A DNA stretch of 64,000 bases, from NCBI GenBank assembly GCA_963803755.1, contig CAWDNP010000011.1:372001-436000 (forward strand). The letters are read 5' to 3'. This DNA is from CAVUPF01 sp963803755. GTDB taxonomy: Bacteria > Actinomycetota > Thermoleophilia > Solirubrobacterales > 70-9. The position numbers and the translations under genes are program-made. The notes beneath the pieces are model-generated. The model saw only the letters and a program-made list of their open reading frames with translations. It had not been told where the DNA came from and made no database searches. Of this stretch, positions 35,323 to 43,891 are shown one piece after another. Every line of letters starts with the position of its first letter. Positions within the stretch are counted from its first letter, which is position 1.

Positions 35323-36266
35323 TTACTCGGATCCAAGAGAAGCTTGCCGGCGGTGCGTCGGCCGATCAGGTCCTCGTGGGCGCGCGCCGCCTCAGAGAGC
35401 GGGTAAACGCCGCTGATCGTCACCTCCAGCTCGCCAGCGGCGACCGCGCCGAGAAGCTCGCCGATCATCGGCGCCGCCAAGTCGCGGCGGAGCAGCAAGT
35501 GGACGAGCCAGAAGCCGATCACCGACTTGGAGCCGCGCAGCAGGGCCGCCGTGGATACCTCACGCTGCTCGCGCGAAGCAATCCCAAAGACGACCATCCG
35601 CCCCAGCGGCGCCAGCGCCGCGAGCTCCGCGTCGAAAGCGTCGCCGCCACTCATGTGCAGGACGGCGTCGACCTTCTCGCCACCGTTAGCCTCGAGGATC
35701 GCCGCCTTCAGGTCTCCGGCGCGGGAGTCGACCGTGGCGTCGGCGCCAAGTCGCTCGACCATCGCTCGTTTGTCCCCGCTGGAGGCAAGTCCGATGACCT
35801 TTGCGCCGGCCCGCTTGGCGAGCTGGACCGAGAGGCTGCCGGTGCCGCCAGCGGCAGCCTCGACCACGATTGTCTCGCCCGGCTCGACCCGCGCGCAGCG
35901 CTGCACCAGCGCCATCGCGGTCAGCCCCTGAAGCAACAGTGCCGCTGCCTGATCGTCGTTGACCTCGTCGGGAATGGGAACCAGCCAGCTCTTCGGGGTG
36001 ACCGCCTTCTCGGCGTAGCCGCCGGAAGCGAGGATCGAGGCCACCCGCTGCCCATCCGGCGTCCGGCCGCTTACCTCGGCCCCGGGGATCAGTGGCAGGG
36101 CCTGCTCGGCCAGGTAGTCGTTCCGGGTTGCGTGCGTATCGGCAAAGTTGACCCCGCTTCGTGCGACATCGATTACAACCTCGTCGTCACCGGCCACCGG
36201 GTCGTCGACCTCAACGTGGAGCATCACCTCTGGCCCGCCGAACTCCTCGATCTGAATCGCCTTCAT
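35319..36266 (-). CDS. quinone oxidoreductase-like (zinc-type alcohol dehydrogenase superfamily) protein
   Basis: A 315-residue medium-chain dehydrogenase/reductase. Seen: an N-terminal GroES-like part (MKAIQIEEFGGPEVMLHVEVDDPVAGDDEVVIDVARSGVNFADT), the nucleotide-binding VVEAAAGGTGSLSVQLAKRAGAKVIGLASSGDKRA, and a C-terminal YPLSEAARAHEDLIGRRTAGKLLLDP. There is no zinc-ligand Cys cluster, as in NADPH:quinone reductases (QOR). It would reduce quinones or enones with NADPH in the cytoplasm. Its last codons overlap the DEAD-box helicase start, so the two genes are one unit. Confidence 0.88.
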   Translation of the reverse strand: MKAIQIEEFGGPEVMLHVEVDDPVAGDDEVVIDVARSGVNFADTHATRNDYLAEQALPLIPGAEVSGRTPDGQRVASILASGGYAEKAVTPKSWLVPIPDEVNDDQAAALLLQGLTAMALVQRCARVEPGETIVVEAAAGGTGSLSVQLAKRAGAKVIGLASSGDKRAMVERLGADATVDSRAGDLKAAILEANGGEKVDAVLHMSGGDAFDAELAALAPLGRMVVFGIASREQREVSTAALLRGSKSVIGFWLVHLLLRRDLAAPMIGELLGAVAAGELEVTISGVYPLSEAARAHEDLIGRRTAGKLLLDPSK

Positions 36267-36308
36267 CGGAGGGGGAGTCTCGCAGGGCAGGCGCTAGGCT
36301 GCCCACCG

Positions 36309-37238
<930 letters not shown>

Positions 37239-37327
37239 CGCCTCAGCGTTACCCGGCGGTCAACAAGCCGGGCGATCCAAGCTGCGATACTGGCGGCTCC
37301 AGCCGAACACAAGCTCGAGGAGGGGTG

Positions 37328-38728
37328 ATGGCCACCGAGCAGCAGATCAGGAACGCAACTGTCGATGGCGCCACTGCCGCCGAGTCGGAGTCGCTGACCG
37401 TCACCGACAACCGCACCGGTCAGACCTACGAGTTGCCGATCGCCGATGGGACGGTGCGGGGGATGGACCTGCGCCAGATCAAGGTCTCCGAGGAGGACTT
37501 CGGCCTGATGTCCTATGACCCGGCCTTCACCAACACGGCCTCCTGCCGCTCGGCAATCACCTACATCGACGGCGAGGCGGGGATCCTCGAACATCGCGGC
37601 TACTCGATTGAGCAGCTCTGCGAGCGCTCCAACTTCCTCGAGGTAGCCTACCTGCTGACCTTCGGCGAGCTGCCGACCGGGCCACAGCTCGATCGCTGGG
37701 CCTACGACATCACCCACCACACCTTCGTCCACGAGGACCTGAAACAGTTCTTCGAGGGCTTCCGCTACGACGCCCACCCGATGGGGATGCTGCTCGCCGG
37801 GGTTGGCGCGCTCTCCACCTTTTATCCCGGCGCGAAGCAGATCGGCGACCCCGAAGAGCGTTACATGGCGGCGGTGCGGCTGATCGCAAAGGTGCCGACC
37901 CTGGCCGCCTTCTCCTACCGGCACAACATGGGGCTGCCCTACGTCTACCCCGACAACGACCTTCGCTTCGCTGAGAACTTCCTATCGATGATGTTCAAGA
38001 AGACCGAGATGCGCTACGAGCCCGACCCGCGGCTAGCGCGCGCTCTCGATGTCCTCTTCATCCTCCATGCCGACCACGAACAGAACTGCTCGACCAACGC
38101 CGTGCGCGGCGTCGGCTCCTCCGACGTGGACCCCTACTCTGCGGTGGCGGCCGGGGTCGCGGCACTCTACGGGCCGCTGCACGGGGGCGCCAACGAGGCG
38201 GTGCTGCGGATGCTGCGGCGGATCGAGAGCCCGGACAACATTCCCGACTTCCTCGAGCGGGTGAAGGCGCGCGAGGAGAAACTGATGGGCTTCGGCCACC
38301 GCGTCTACAAGAACTATGACCCGCGGGCGCGGATCATCCAGCAGCACATGGATGAGGTCTTTGAGGCGACCGAGTACAACTCCCTGGTTGAGATTGCACG
38401 CGAGCTGGAGAAACGGGCGCTCGAGGACGAGTACTTCACCTCGCGCAAGCTCTACCCGAACGTCGACTTCTACTCGGGGATCATCTACGAGGCGCTGGAG
38501 ATCCCGGCCGAGATGTTCACCGTGATCTTTGCGATCCCGCGCACCGCCGGGTGGGTCGCGCAGTGGATGGAGATGCAGGAAGACCCCGAGAAGAAAATCG
38601 CCCGCCCGCGGCAGATCTACACCGGGGAGCGTGAGCTGGAGTACGTGGCAATCGGGGATCGTGAGGGACCTGAAAAGATCGTCGGACCACCGGCGCGCAG
38701 GCCTAAGCGGCCTCGACGGGGTGCCTGA
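37328..38728 (+). CDS. gltA: citrate synthase
   Basis: Condenses oxaloacetate and acetyl-CoA to citrate. The 466-residue protein has all catalytic parts: His in ILHADHEQNCSTNAVRGVGSS, His in YGPLHGGANEAVLRML, GFGHRVYKNYDPRA and Asp in YPNVDFYSGIIYEAL. It has about 30 extra N-terminal residues before the conserved TVTDNRTGQTYELPI strand and a basic C-terminal tail. ATG 37328 has AGGAGGGG just upstream; the frame is open further but unconserved. Works with aconitase (52.0-54.8 kb) and 2-oxoglutarate dehydrogenase (47.5-51.5 kb) in this window. Confidence 0.97.
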   Translation: MATEQQIRNATVDGATAAESESLTVTDNRTGQTYELPIADGTVRGMDLRQIKVSEEDFGLMSYDPAFTNTASCRSAITYIDGEAGILEHRGYSIEQLCERSNFLEVAYLLTFGELPTGPQLDRWAYDITHHTFVHEDLKQFFEGFRYDAHPMGMLLAGVGALSTFYPGAKQIGDPEERYMAAVRLIAKVPTLAAFSYRHNMGLPYVYPDNDLRFAENFLSMMFKKTEMRYEPDPRLARALDVLFILHADHEQNCSTNAVRGVGSSDVDPYSAVAAGVAALYGPLHGGANEAVLRMLRRIESPDNIPDFLERVKAREEKLMGFGHRVYKNYDPRARIIQQHMDEVFEATEYNSLVEIARELEKRALEDEYFTSRKLYPNVDFYSGIIYEALEIPAEMFTVIFAIPRTAGWVAQWMEMQEDPEKKIARPRQIYTGERELEYVAIGDREGPEKIVGPPARRPKRPRRGA

Positions 38729-38794
38729 GAACGAGGGCTCCGCAAGGGAGCGGGCGAATGCCCGACCTCTTATCGAGTTCCATACGCTGGGCCA

Positions 38795-39148
38795 ATGAGC
38801 GCCGGGTGGAAGCTGACGGTGAGGCACGGATCGGATGTCGAGCACGAGGCGTTTGACGATCTGGATGCGGCGATCGCTGCGATGAAGAGACAAGCTGAGA
38901 GAGTGCGGGCCGAGGGGCCGTTGCAGCCTTCTTCGGGGTTGCGGGACTTTGCGCCGGGGGACCAGGTTCATGCGCGGTTGCAGATCTCAGGGAAGGGACT
39001 TCTGAGGAAGCCGACCGCCGGCCTCGATGTGAAGGGAGATGGCAGCATGGTTGCCTTTCGCGGGACGGTTTTGCGCGAGGAGCTAGACTCCGGAGAGCTG
39101 AAGACGCCGTTCGACGCCGTTCGCGAGATTCTGTCGGAAGGGGCGTGA
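38795..39148 (+). CDS. hypothetical protein
   Basis: A 117-residue protein: MSAGWKLTVRHGSDVEHEAFDDLDAAIAAMKRQAERVRAEGPL, then DQVHARLQISGKGLLRKPTAGLDVKGDGSMVAFRGTVLREEL. No family recognised. The pattern of short strands and one amphipathic helix suggests a small alpha/beta domain. Its stop overlaps the ATG of the next small gene, so the two are probably co-translated and may act together. Confidence 0.7.
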   Translation: MSAGWKLTVRHGSDVEHEAFDDLDAAIAAMKRQAERVRAEGPLQPSSGLRDFAPGDQVHARLQISGKGLLRKPTAGLDVKGDGSMVAFRGTVLREELDSGELKTPFDAVREILSEGA

Positions 39149-39465
39149 TGCGCGACGCCAGCACCGAGATCCCCAAGGGCAGCTACGCCGCGGGCAACCG
39201 AGTCAAGCTGCCGACACGGGCCCAGCCCCCCTTCGTCGTCTTCATCAACGGCGTCGAACAGGTCGAGGGAGAGGCCTACAACGTCCGTGCCGGCGAGATC
39301 GTCTTCACCCGCCCGATCGTCAAGGAGAAAGTGGGCGCGGGCCGTTGGCTTGCGATGTACCTGGGCCTCTTCGGCACCTACCGCAAAAACGAGACCATCG
39401 ACCTCCAGTTCACCCGCGACGGCAAGACCACGCTCGTCGATGACCTCTCGATCGAGCCTGGCTAG
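39148..39465 (+). CDS. hypothetical protein
   Basis: A 105-residue, strand-rich protein: KLPTRAQPPFVVFINGVEQVEGEAYNVRAGEIVFTRPIVKEKVGAGRWLAMYLGLFGTYRKNETIDLQFTRDGKTTLVDDLSIEPG. FINGVEQVEGEAYNV resembles segments of beta-rich phage or surface proteins but this is too weak for a call. ATG 39148 begins inside the TGA of the upstream gene. Its stop is 3 bases from the convergent ubiA-type gene. Confidence 0.7.
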   Translation: MRDASTEIPKGSYAAGNRVKLPTRAQPPFVVFINGVEQVEGEAYNVRAGEIVFTRPIVKEKVGAGRWLAMYLGLFGTYRKNETIDLQFTRDGKTTLVDDLSIEPG

Positions 39466-39468
39466 CCC

Positions 39469-40449
39469 TTATTTGAAGACGTAGAGCAAAAGGAAGGCAA
39501 CCAGGACGAAGCTGACGCCACCGGCGATCATGCCCTTGTCCTCGGCGACGATCGCGGCGGTCGAGCGGTCGTCTGAGCGATCATAGATCAGGTAGAGGTA
39601 GCGGAAAATGCAGTAGATGGCCGAGGGGATGGTCAACATCATGCGACTGCCGATCAGCGGGGAGTTCACGGTGTAGATCGCATAGCTGATCACGGTGCCG
39701 GTGGTTACCAGGGAGACCATCTGGTCGAGGAAGGGGAGGGAGTAGTGCTCGAGGACCGGGCGGCTACTGGTCCCCTGGTGCAACTCGGAGACCGCCTCCT
39801 GGCGGCGCTTGGTGACGCCGAGGAAGAGGGCAAGCATGCCGGTGCAGAGGATCAGCCACTCCGAGGCGTGAGCCCCTACCGCGCTGGCGCCGGCGGCCAC
39901 GCGGAGGATGAAGAGGCCGGCCAAAGTCATGACGTCGACAATCACCACCTGCTTGAGGCCGAGGCTGTAGGCCACCTGGGCGACGCCGTAGCCGACCACC
40001 ATCAGCCCCACCTGCCAGTTGATCGTCCCGAAGGCGAGGCCGATCGCCGCCGCCGCCGCGACCGGGGCGATCGTCATCGCGGCACGCTCGGAGAGCTCGC
40101 CGGCCGCCAGCGGACGGAGGCGCTTCTTCGGGTGCCTGCGGTCGAGCTCGACATCGGCCAGGTCGTTGACGAAGTAGCCGGCGCTGGAGATCAGGCAGAA
40201 GGAGACGAAGGCCAGCATCGCCTCAAAGATCTCGTGGGGATGGGTGAATTTGCCCGAGAAGAGCAGGCCAGCGAAGACGAATAGATTCTTGATCCACTCG
40301 TGCGGGCGCCCCGTCTTGATCGCCGCCCGCAGCGGCGAGCGTCGCCGCACGGCGGACTCGGCGGGCGGCGCCTCGGCCTCCGCGGCCCCGGCTGGCACGG
40401 TCGGGTGTTCCGAAGTGATGGTTTCCACGTGGACAGGGTGGACGGGCAC
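39469..40449 (-). CDS. UbiA-family prenyltransferase, decaprenyl-phosphate phosphoribosyltransferase type
   Basis: A 326-residue polytopic membrane enzyme with about nine helices. The first Asp-rich motif, NDLADVELDRRHPKKRLRPLAAGELS, and the second, YDRSDDRS near the C terminus, are those of the UbiA superfamily; RPHEWIKNLFVFAGLLFSGK and TKRRQE are typical of the branch that includes mycobacterial Rv3806c. That enzyme transfers phosphoribose from PRPP to decaprenyl phosphate for arabinan synthesis. A different acceptor cannot be excluded. GTG start; the first 40 residues are polar and poorly conserved. Confidence 0.85.
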   Translation of the reverse strand: MPVHPVHVETITSEHPTVPAGAAEAEAPPAESAVRRRSPLRAAIKTGRPHEWIKNLFVFAGLLFSGKFTHPHEIFEAMLAFVSFCLISSAGYFVNDLADVELDRRHPKKRLRPLAAGELSERAAMTIAPVAAAAAIGLAFGTINWQVGLMVVGYGVAQVAYSLGLKQVVIVDVMTLAGLFILRVAAGASAVGAHASEWLILCTGMLALFLGVTKRRQEAVSELHQGTSSRPVLEHYSLPFLDQMVSLVTTGTVISYAIYTVNSPLIGSRMMLTIPSAIYCIFRYLYLIYDRSDDRSTAAIVAEDKGMIAGGVSFVLVAFLLLYVFK

Positions 40450-40504
40450 ACGCGCTACCCGCCTGAACAGAGACTCGGTCGCGACAGGGTACCGCCGCTC
40501 AGCC

Positions 40505-41002
40505 TCAGTCCTCTTCGTTCTCGCCCCCTCGGGCGGCTTCCAGCGCCTCCAGGTCGTCGCGATCTCGGGATCGCTCGCTCGCTCGCTTCATCGCGAACAG
40601 GTGCTCAAGCGAGCAGACACGCACGACGAGGCCATCCATATCGACATTCGACGCCTCGGCGTCAAGGGAGGCAAACGAAGGCACCTGCGGCAATCCCTGA
40701 AGAACGTCGACATTCCCCAGATCGGTGACCACAAGCGTTCGATCTCCGGTGCGCAGAAAGGTCGCGATCGCGTCTGCAGTGAGCAGACGCCCTCCCACCT
40801 CGACCTTTCCCCCCAACGCCTTGAGCAGGGCGTCGAGTCTTGCGAGGTTCTCGGGTGAAGGGTCGGGAACCAAATCAACGTCCCGGGTGGCGCGCAGGTA
40901 GCCCCACGCATTAACTGCGAGCCCGCCGACCAGCACGAAACGGATCTCGGCTCGAGTCAACCGATCGATCAACTCTCGAAGCCGCAGCGGCTCGGAGGTC
41001 AA
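40505..41002 (-). CDS. nucleotidyltransferase of the MNT/AbiEii-like fold
   Basis: A 165-residue protein with the pol-beta nucleotidyltransferase signature: IRFVLVGGLAVNAWGYLRATRDVDLVPD, that is GG followed by T-x-D-x-D, then GNVDVLQGLP. C-terminal helices (EHLFAMKRASERSRDRDDLEALEAA) match the family in which some members are toxins or antitoxins that nucleotidylate tRNA or proteins. TTG 41002 overlaps the TGA of a 56-codon gene just upstream, so the two are translationally coupled. It may be part of a toxin-antitoxin-like cassette; that role is inferred, not shown. Confidence 0.82.
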   Translation of the reverse strand: MTSEPLRLRELIDRLTRAEIRFVLVGGLAVNAWGYLRATRDVDLVPDPSPENLARLDALLKALGGKVEVGGRLLTADAIATFLRTGDRTLVVTDLGNVDVLQGLPQVPSFASLDAEASNVDMDGLVVRVCSLEHLFAMKRASERSRDRDDLEALEAARGGENEED

Positions 41003-41169
41003 CTCTTCCGGGCGCTCCCGGTGAATGTCGAGAGGAATTCGCTCAATGCGAGACCCTCGGCGAGATTGACTGCGAGGGACCGTCGACCGTCTTCCCTCAG
41101 ACGACGCCTGCGCGCTTCCTCATTGAGGCGCCAGGGGTCACTCTTTGGCTCTTCGCGACCGTTTTTCAC
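40999..41169 (-). CDS. small basic protein coupled to the nucleotidyltransferase
   Basis: GTG 41169 to TGA at 40999 encodes 56 residues: VKNGREEPKSDPWRLNEE followed by ARRRRLREDGRRSLAVN and LAEGLALSEFLSTFTGSARKS. An Arg-rich helix is followed by an amphipathic helix. The stop overlaps the start of the nucleotidyltransferase (TTGA). The sequence style (basic helix, then LAEGLALSEFL) fits small partners I associate with such nucleotidyltransferases, but I cannot name the family. It begins 4 bases after the stop of the sensor kinase gene, so it may be read from that transcript too. Confidence 0.6.
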   Translation of the reverse strand: MKNGREEPKSDPWRLNEEARRRRLREDGRRSLAVNLAEGLALSEFLSTFTGSARKS

Positions 41170-41173
41170 CAGA

Positions 41174-42544
41174 TCAGGGTAGACCGGGTAGCCGAATCGT
41201 GAAGCGGGCGCCGCCGCCGGGAAAGTTCTCGACCGTGGCGTCGCCCCCCATCGCCTCGGTCAGCTCGCGGACAATCGCCAACCCGAGGCCAGCGCCGTCG
41301 GAGCCGCGGCCCGAGCGGGCGCGCAGGTGGAAGCGCTCGAAGGCGCGAGGAATGTCCTCCTCCGGTATGCCGGGACCCCTGTCGCTCACCGCGATCGCGC
41401 CAGGGGCCACCGCCAGCGTCACTGCCTCGCCCTTCGGGCTGACGCGGATCGCGTTCTCGAGCAGGTTGGAGACGACCTGGAGGGTGCGACCGTGGTCAGC
41501 CGTGACGAGTGTCGCGCCCCCCTGCACCCTCACCTCCACGCCCGCGCCGCGGGACCGCGGTCGCAACCGCTCCTCAGCCTCGCGAGCGACCGCCGCCAAG
41601 TCGACCGGCTCCCGCCTCACCTCCAGCACCCCCTGGCGCAGTCGCGCCAGCGCGAGCAGATCACCAACGAGCCGCTCCAGACGCTCCGCCTCGCGCCCGA
41701 CCACCTCTGCGGCCTGGCGCGGCTCGACCGTGCCGTCCTCGATCCCCTCCGCATAGCCGCGGATCGAGGTGAGCGGGGTGCGTAGATCGTGGGAGACCGA
41801 GAGCAGGACCGCCCGCTCGGCATCACGGGCGTGGGATAGCTGCGCCGACATCCCGTTAAAGGCCTCGGCCAGCTCGTCCAACTCCTCGGTCCCCTCCGGC
41901 GGCACCGGCTCGGGCCGTCGACCGGCCGCAAGTTCCCCCGCCGCGGCGGCGAGCCTTCGCAGCGGCTGGATAAGCCGCCGCGAAAGCAGCGCCGCGACAG
42001 CTGCCGCGACCAGAGCGGCCACTCCGCTGGCGATCAGCAGTGCCGAGAGGTAGCGACTGAAGTCGCCGCCGGTGACGGCGTCGGGGTGCGTCACCAAAAC
42101 GACCGAGCGGCCGATGCGCCGCGCCGCAAAGATCTGGCTGCGTCCATCGATCCGGGCCGTCCCATCAGCGGAGCCGCTCTGCCGCAGCTGCGCGACCGCC
42201 GCCGCGGGCAGGACATCCGCCGCCCCGGTTAGGCCGAGGATCTCGACCGGGCGTGATTCGGAAGGAGCGGCGACCGGCGGCACGCCCGGGCCTCCCGGTG
42301 GTGAGGGTCCACCGAGCGGAGAGCTGGGCGGCGGCGGGGCACCGCGCAGGCGCAGGGCACTCGATGCCTGAAGGCGGGCGAGCTGGGTCGAGAACGCATC
42401 CGCCTGGCGCTCGAGATCGAGTCGGATCGTGTCGCGGACGGCGTTCTTGGTCAAAACCACCCCGAGCGCAAGCGAGGCCCCGACGGCGAGCACGACGGTG
42501 CCGAAGATCGCGATGAACAGGCGGGTGCGCAGTGAGCGGATCAC
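41174..42544 (-). CDS. sensor histidine kinase
   Basis: A 456-residue kinase with two transmembrane helices (LFIAIFGTVVLAVGASLALGVVL and LLIASGVAALVAAAVAALLS) around a periplasmic domain that contains a Pro/Gly-rich stretch (about residues 69-92). A HAMP domain, the His in LLSVSHDLRTPLTSIRGYAEGI, the N box NLLENAIRVS and the G boxes SDRGPGIPEEDI and GAGLGLAIVRE follow. GTG start overlaps the TGA of the OmpR-type regulator (GTGA), so the two form a two-component system. The exported DUF5666-like protein upstream of the regulator may belong to the same response. Confidence 0.93.
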   Translation of the reverse strand: MIRSLRTRLFIAIFGTVVLAVGASLALGVVLTKNAVRDTIRLDLERQADAFSTQLARLQASSALRLRGAPPPPSSPLGGPSPPGGPGVPPVAAPSESRPVEILGLTGAADVLPAAAVAQLRQSGSADGTARIDGRSQIFAARRIGRSVVLVTHPDAVTGGDFSRYLSALLIASGVAALVAAAVAALLSRRLIQPLRRLAAAAGELAAGRRPEPVPPEGTEELDELAEAFNGMSAQLSHARDAERAVLLSVSHDLRTPLTSIRGYAEGIEDGTVEPRQAAEVVGREAERLERLVGDLLALARLRQGVLEVRREPVDLAAVAREAEERLRPRSRGAGVEVRVQGGATLVTADHGRTLQVVSNLLENAIRVSPKGEAVTLAVAPGAIAVSDRGPGIPEEDIPRAFERFHLRARSGRGSDGAGLGLAIVRELTEAMGGDATVENFPGGGARFTIRLPGLP

Positions 42545-43215
42545 CGGACAGCCTTATAGCCGGCACCGCGCACCGTTCCGACCAGGCCCGGACGCCCCAG
42601 CTTGCGCCGCAGCTGGGCGATGTGGACGTCGACGGTACGCGTCCCGCCGGCGAACTCTCCATGCCAGGCCAGCTCCAGCAGGCGGTCGCGGCTGAGCACG
42701 ACGCCCGGGTGGGCGAGGAGTGCCGCCAGCAGGTCGAACTCGCGCGAGGTCAGCTCAACGGGACGCCCGGCGACGGTCACCGTGCGAGCCGCTGGGTCCA
42801 GCTCGACATCGCCCACGGCCAGTGCCCCGTCGTGGCCCACCGCGCCGCCGCCGGAGGTGCGGCGCAGGATCGCCTTCACCCTCGCCACCAGCTCCCGCGG
42901 CGAGAATGGCTTGACGACATAGTCATCGGCACCCACCTCTAACCCCGCCACCCGGTCGACCTCCTCATCGCGAGCGCTGAGGATGAGGATCGGCACGCTG
43001 GTGCGCTCGCGCAGGCGCCTACAGACCTCGAAGCCGTCGATCCCCGGCAACCCGATGTCCAACACGACGAGCCGAACGGGATGGCGGGAGAGCTCCTCCA
43101 GCGCCTGCTCGCCACTGCGCGCCCAGACGGCGTCGAACCCCTCGCGCCGGAGATAGGCGCGGACGAGCTCGGCGATCGCCTGCTCGTCCTCAACGAGGAG
43201 GATGGCTCCCTTCAC
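42541..43215 (-). CDS. OmpR/PhoB-family response regulator
   Basis: A 224-residue regulator: receiver domain with LVEDEQAIAE, Asp in RLVVLDIGLPGIDG, ILILSARDEEVD and VVKPFSPREL, then a winged-helix output domain with LTSREFDLLAALLAHPGVVLSRDRLLELAWHGEFAGGTRTVDVHIAQLRRKLG. It is phosphorylated by the kinase encoded 4 bases of overlap downstream and would bind direct repeats in DNA. A stem-loop at 43255-43277 separates it from the DUF5666-like gene on the same strand. Confidence 0.95.
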   Translation of the reverse strand: MKGAILLVEDEQAIAELVRAYLRREGFDAVWARSGEQALEELSRHPVRLVVLDIGLPGIDGFEVCRRLRERTSVPILILSARDEEVDRVAGLEVGADDYVVKPFSPRELVARVKAILRRTSGGGAVGHDGALAVGDVELDPAARTVTVAGRPVELTSREFDLLAALLAHPGVVLSRDRLLELAWHGEFAGGTRTVDVHIAQLRRKLGRPGLVGTVRGAGYKAVR

Positions 43216-43254
43216 ACGCTTAGCCTCTCACTCGCGCTCGCCGCACGGCCGGGC

Positions 43255-43277
43255 GGGGTGACCGGTTCGATCACCCC
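43255..43277 (-). terminator. stem-loop after the DUF5666-like gene
   Basis: GGGGTGA (43255-43261) pairs with TCACCCC (43271-43277) around a 9-base loop, in the 78-base gap between the exported-protein gene and the response regulator. No T-run follows, so it may only partly terminate transcription before the two-component genes. Confidence 0.4.
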
Positions 43278-43293
43278 TCCCAGCCATCGCGGA

Positions 43294-43797
43294 TCAGTTG
43301 TCGCCCGGAGGCGGAAACTGCCCACCGGCAGGCGGAGCGCCCTTCATCTGTCCCGGCTTCGGCGGCACCATGATGGACTTCGCCGGGCCGCCCTGCGGTC
43401 CGCAAACGACCACGGTCTCGCCTTCGGATAGATCGCCGATCGCCGCACTCTGACCTGGCCCGGTGAGGATCTTGGTGTTTTCGTCAAGTGGGATCGTCAC
43501 CGAGCTGCCGTCGTTCTCGGTCAATGTGATGGAGCTGCTGTTAACCGAGGCGATCTTGCCCTGGTCGAGTCTTAACACCTGCTCCTGCCCGTTCTTTTGG
43601 ACGTGGAACTCGGCGTAGGTGAGGCCTTTCATTGACGGGCCCATCGGCGGGGGGCCGGGCAGTGAGCCGGCGCCTAGGCTCCCATGGGAGCCATTCTGGG
43701 ATTCGCTCTGGGCCGCCGCGACGCCGCCAACGACCAGGGCCGCCGCGACGCCGATCATGACGATCGCGCCGATGTGCTTTCGAGCTGCCTGGAACAT
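43294..43797 (-). CDS. exported DUF5666-like protein
   Basis: A 167-residue exported protein. ATG 43797 has AGGAGG at good distance. A signal sequence (KHIGAIVMIGVAAALVVGGVAAAQS) is followed by a Gly/Pro-rich linker and a beta-rich domain: GKIASVNSSSITLTENDGSSVTIPLDENTKILTGPGQSAAIGDLSEGETVVVCGPQGGPAKSIMV, the repeating pattern of DUF5666. The C-terminal tail is rich in Pro, Gly and Gln. Function unknown; its place before a two-component operon suggests it is a sensed or regulated envelope protein (inference). Confidence 0.75.
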   Translation of the reverse strand: MFQAARKHIGAIVMIGVAAALVVGGVAAAQSESQNGSHGSLGAGSLPGPPPMGPSMKGLTYAEFHVQKNGQEQVLRLDQGKIASVNSSSITLTENDGSSVTIPLDENTKILTGPGQSAAIGDLSEGETVVVCGPQGGPAKSIMVPPKPGQMKGAPPAGGQFPPPGDN

Positions 43798-43891
43798 CTG
43801 GAACCTCCTTTTAGGTATCCAACTCATTGCAGCGATCCTCGGGCGGCCGTGTATGAGTCCGGTCAGGACCGTGTAAGGGGTTTGTAAGTCC

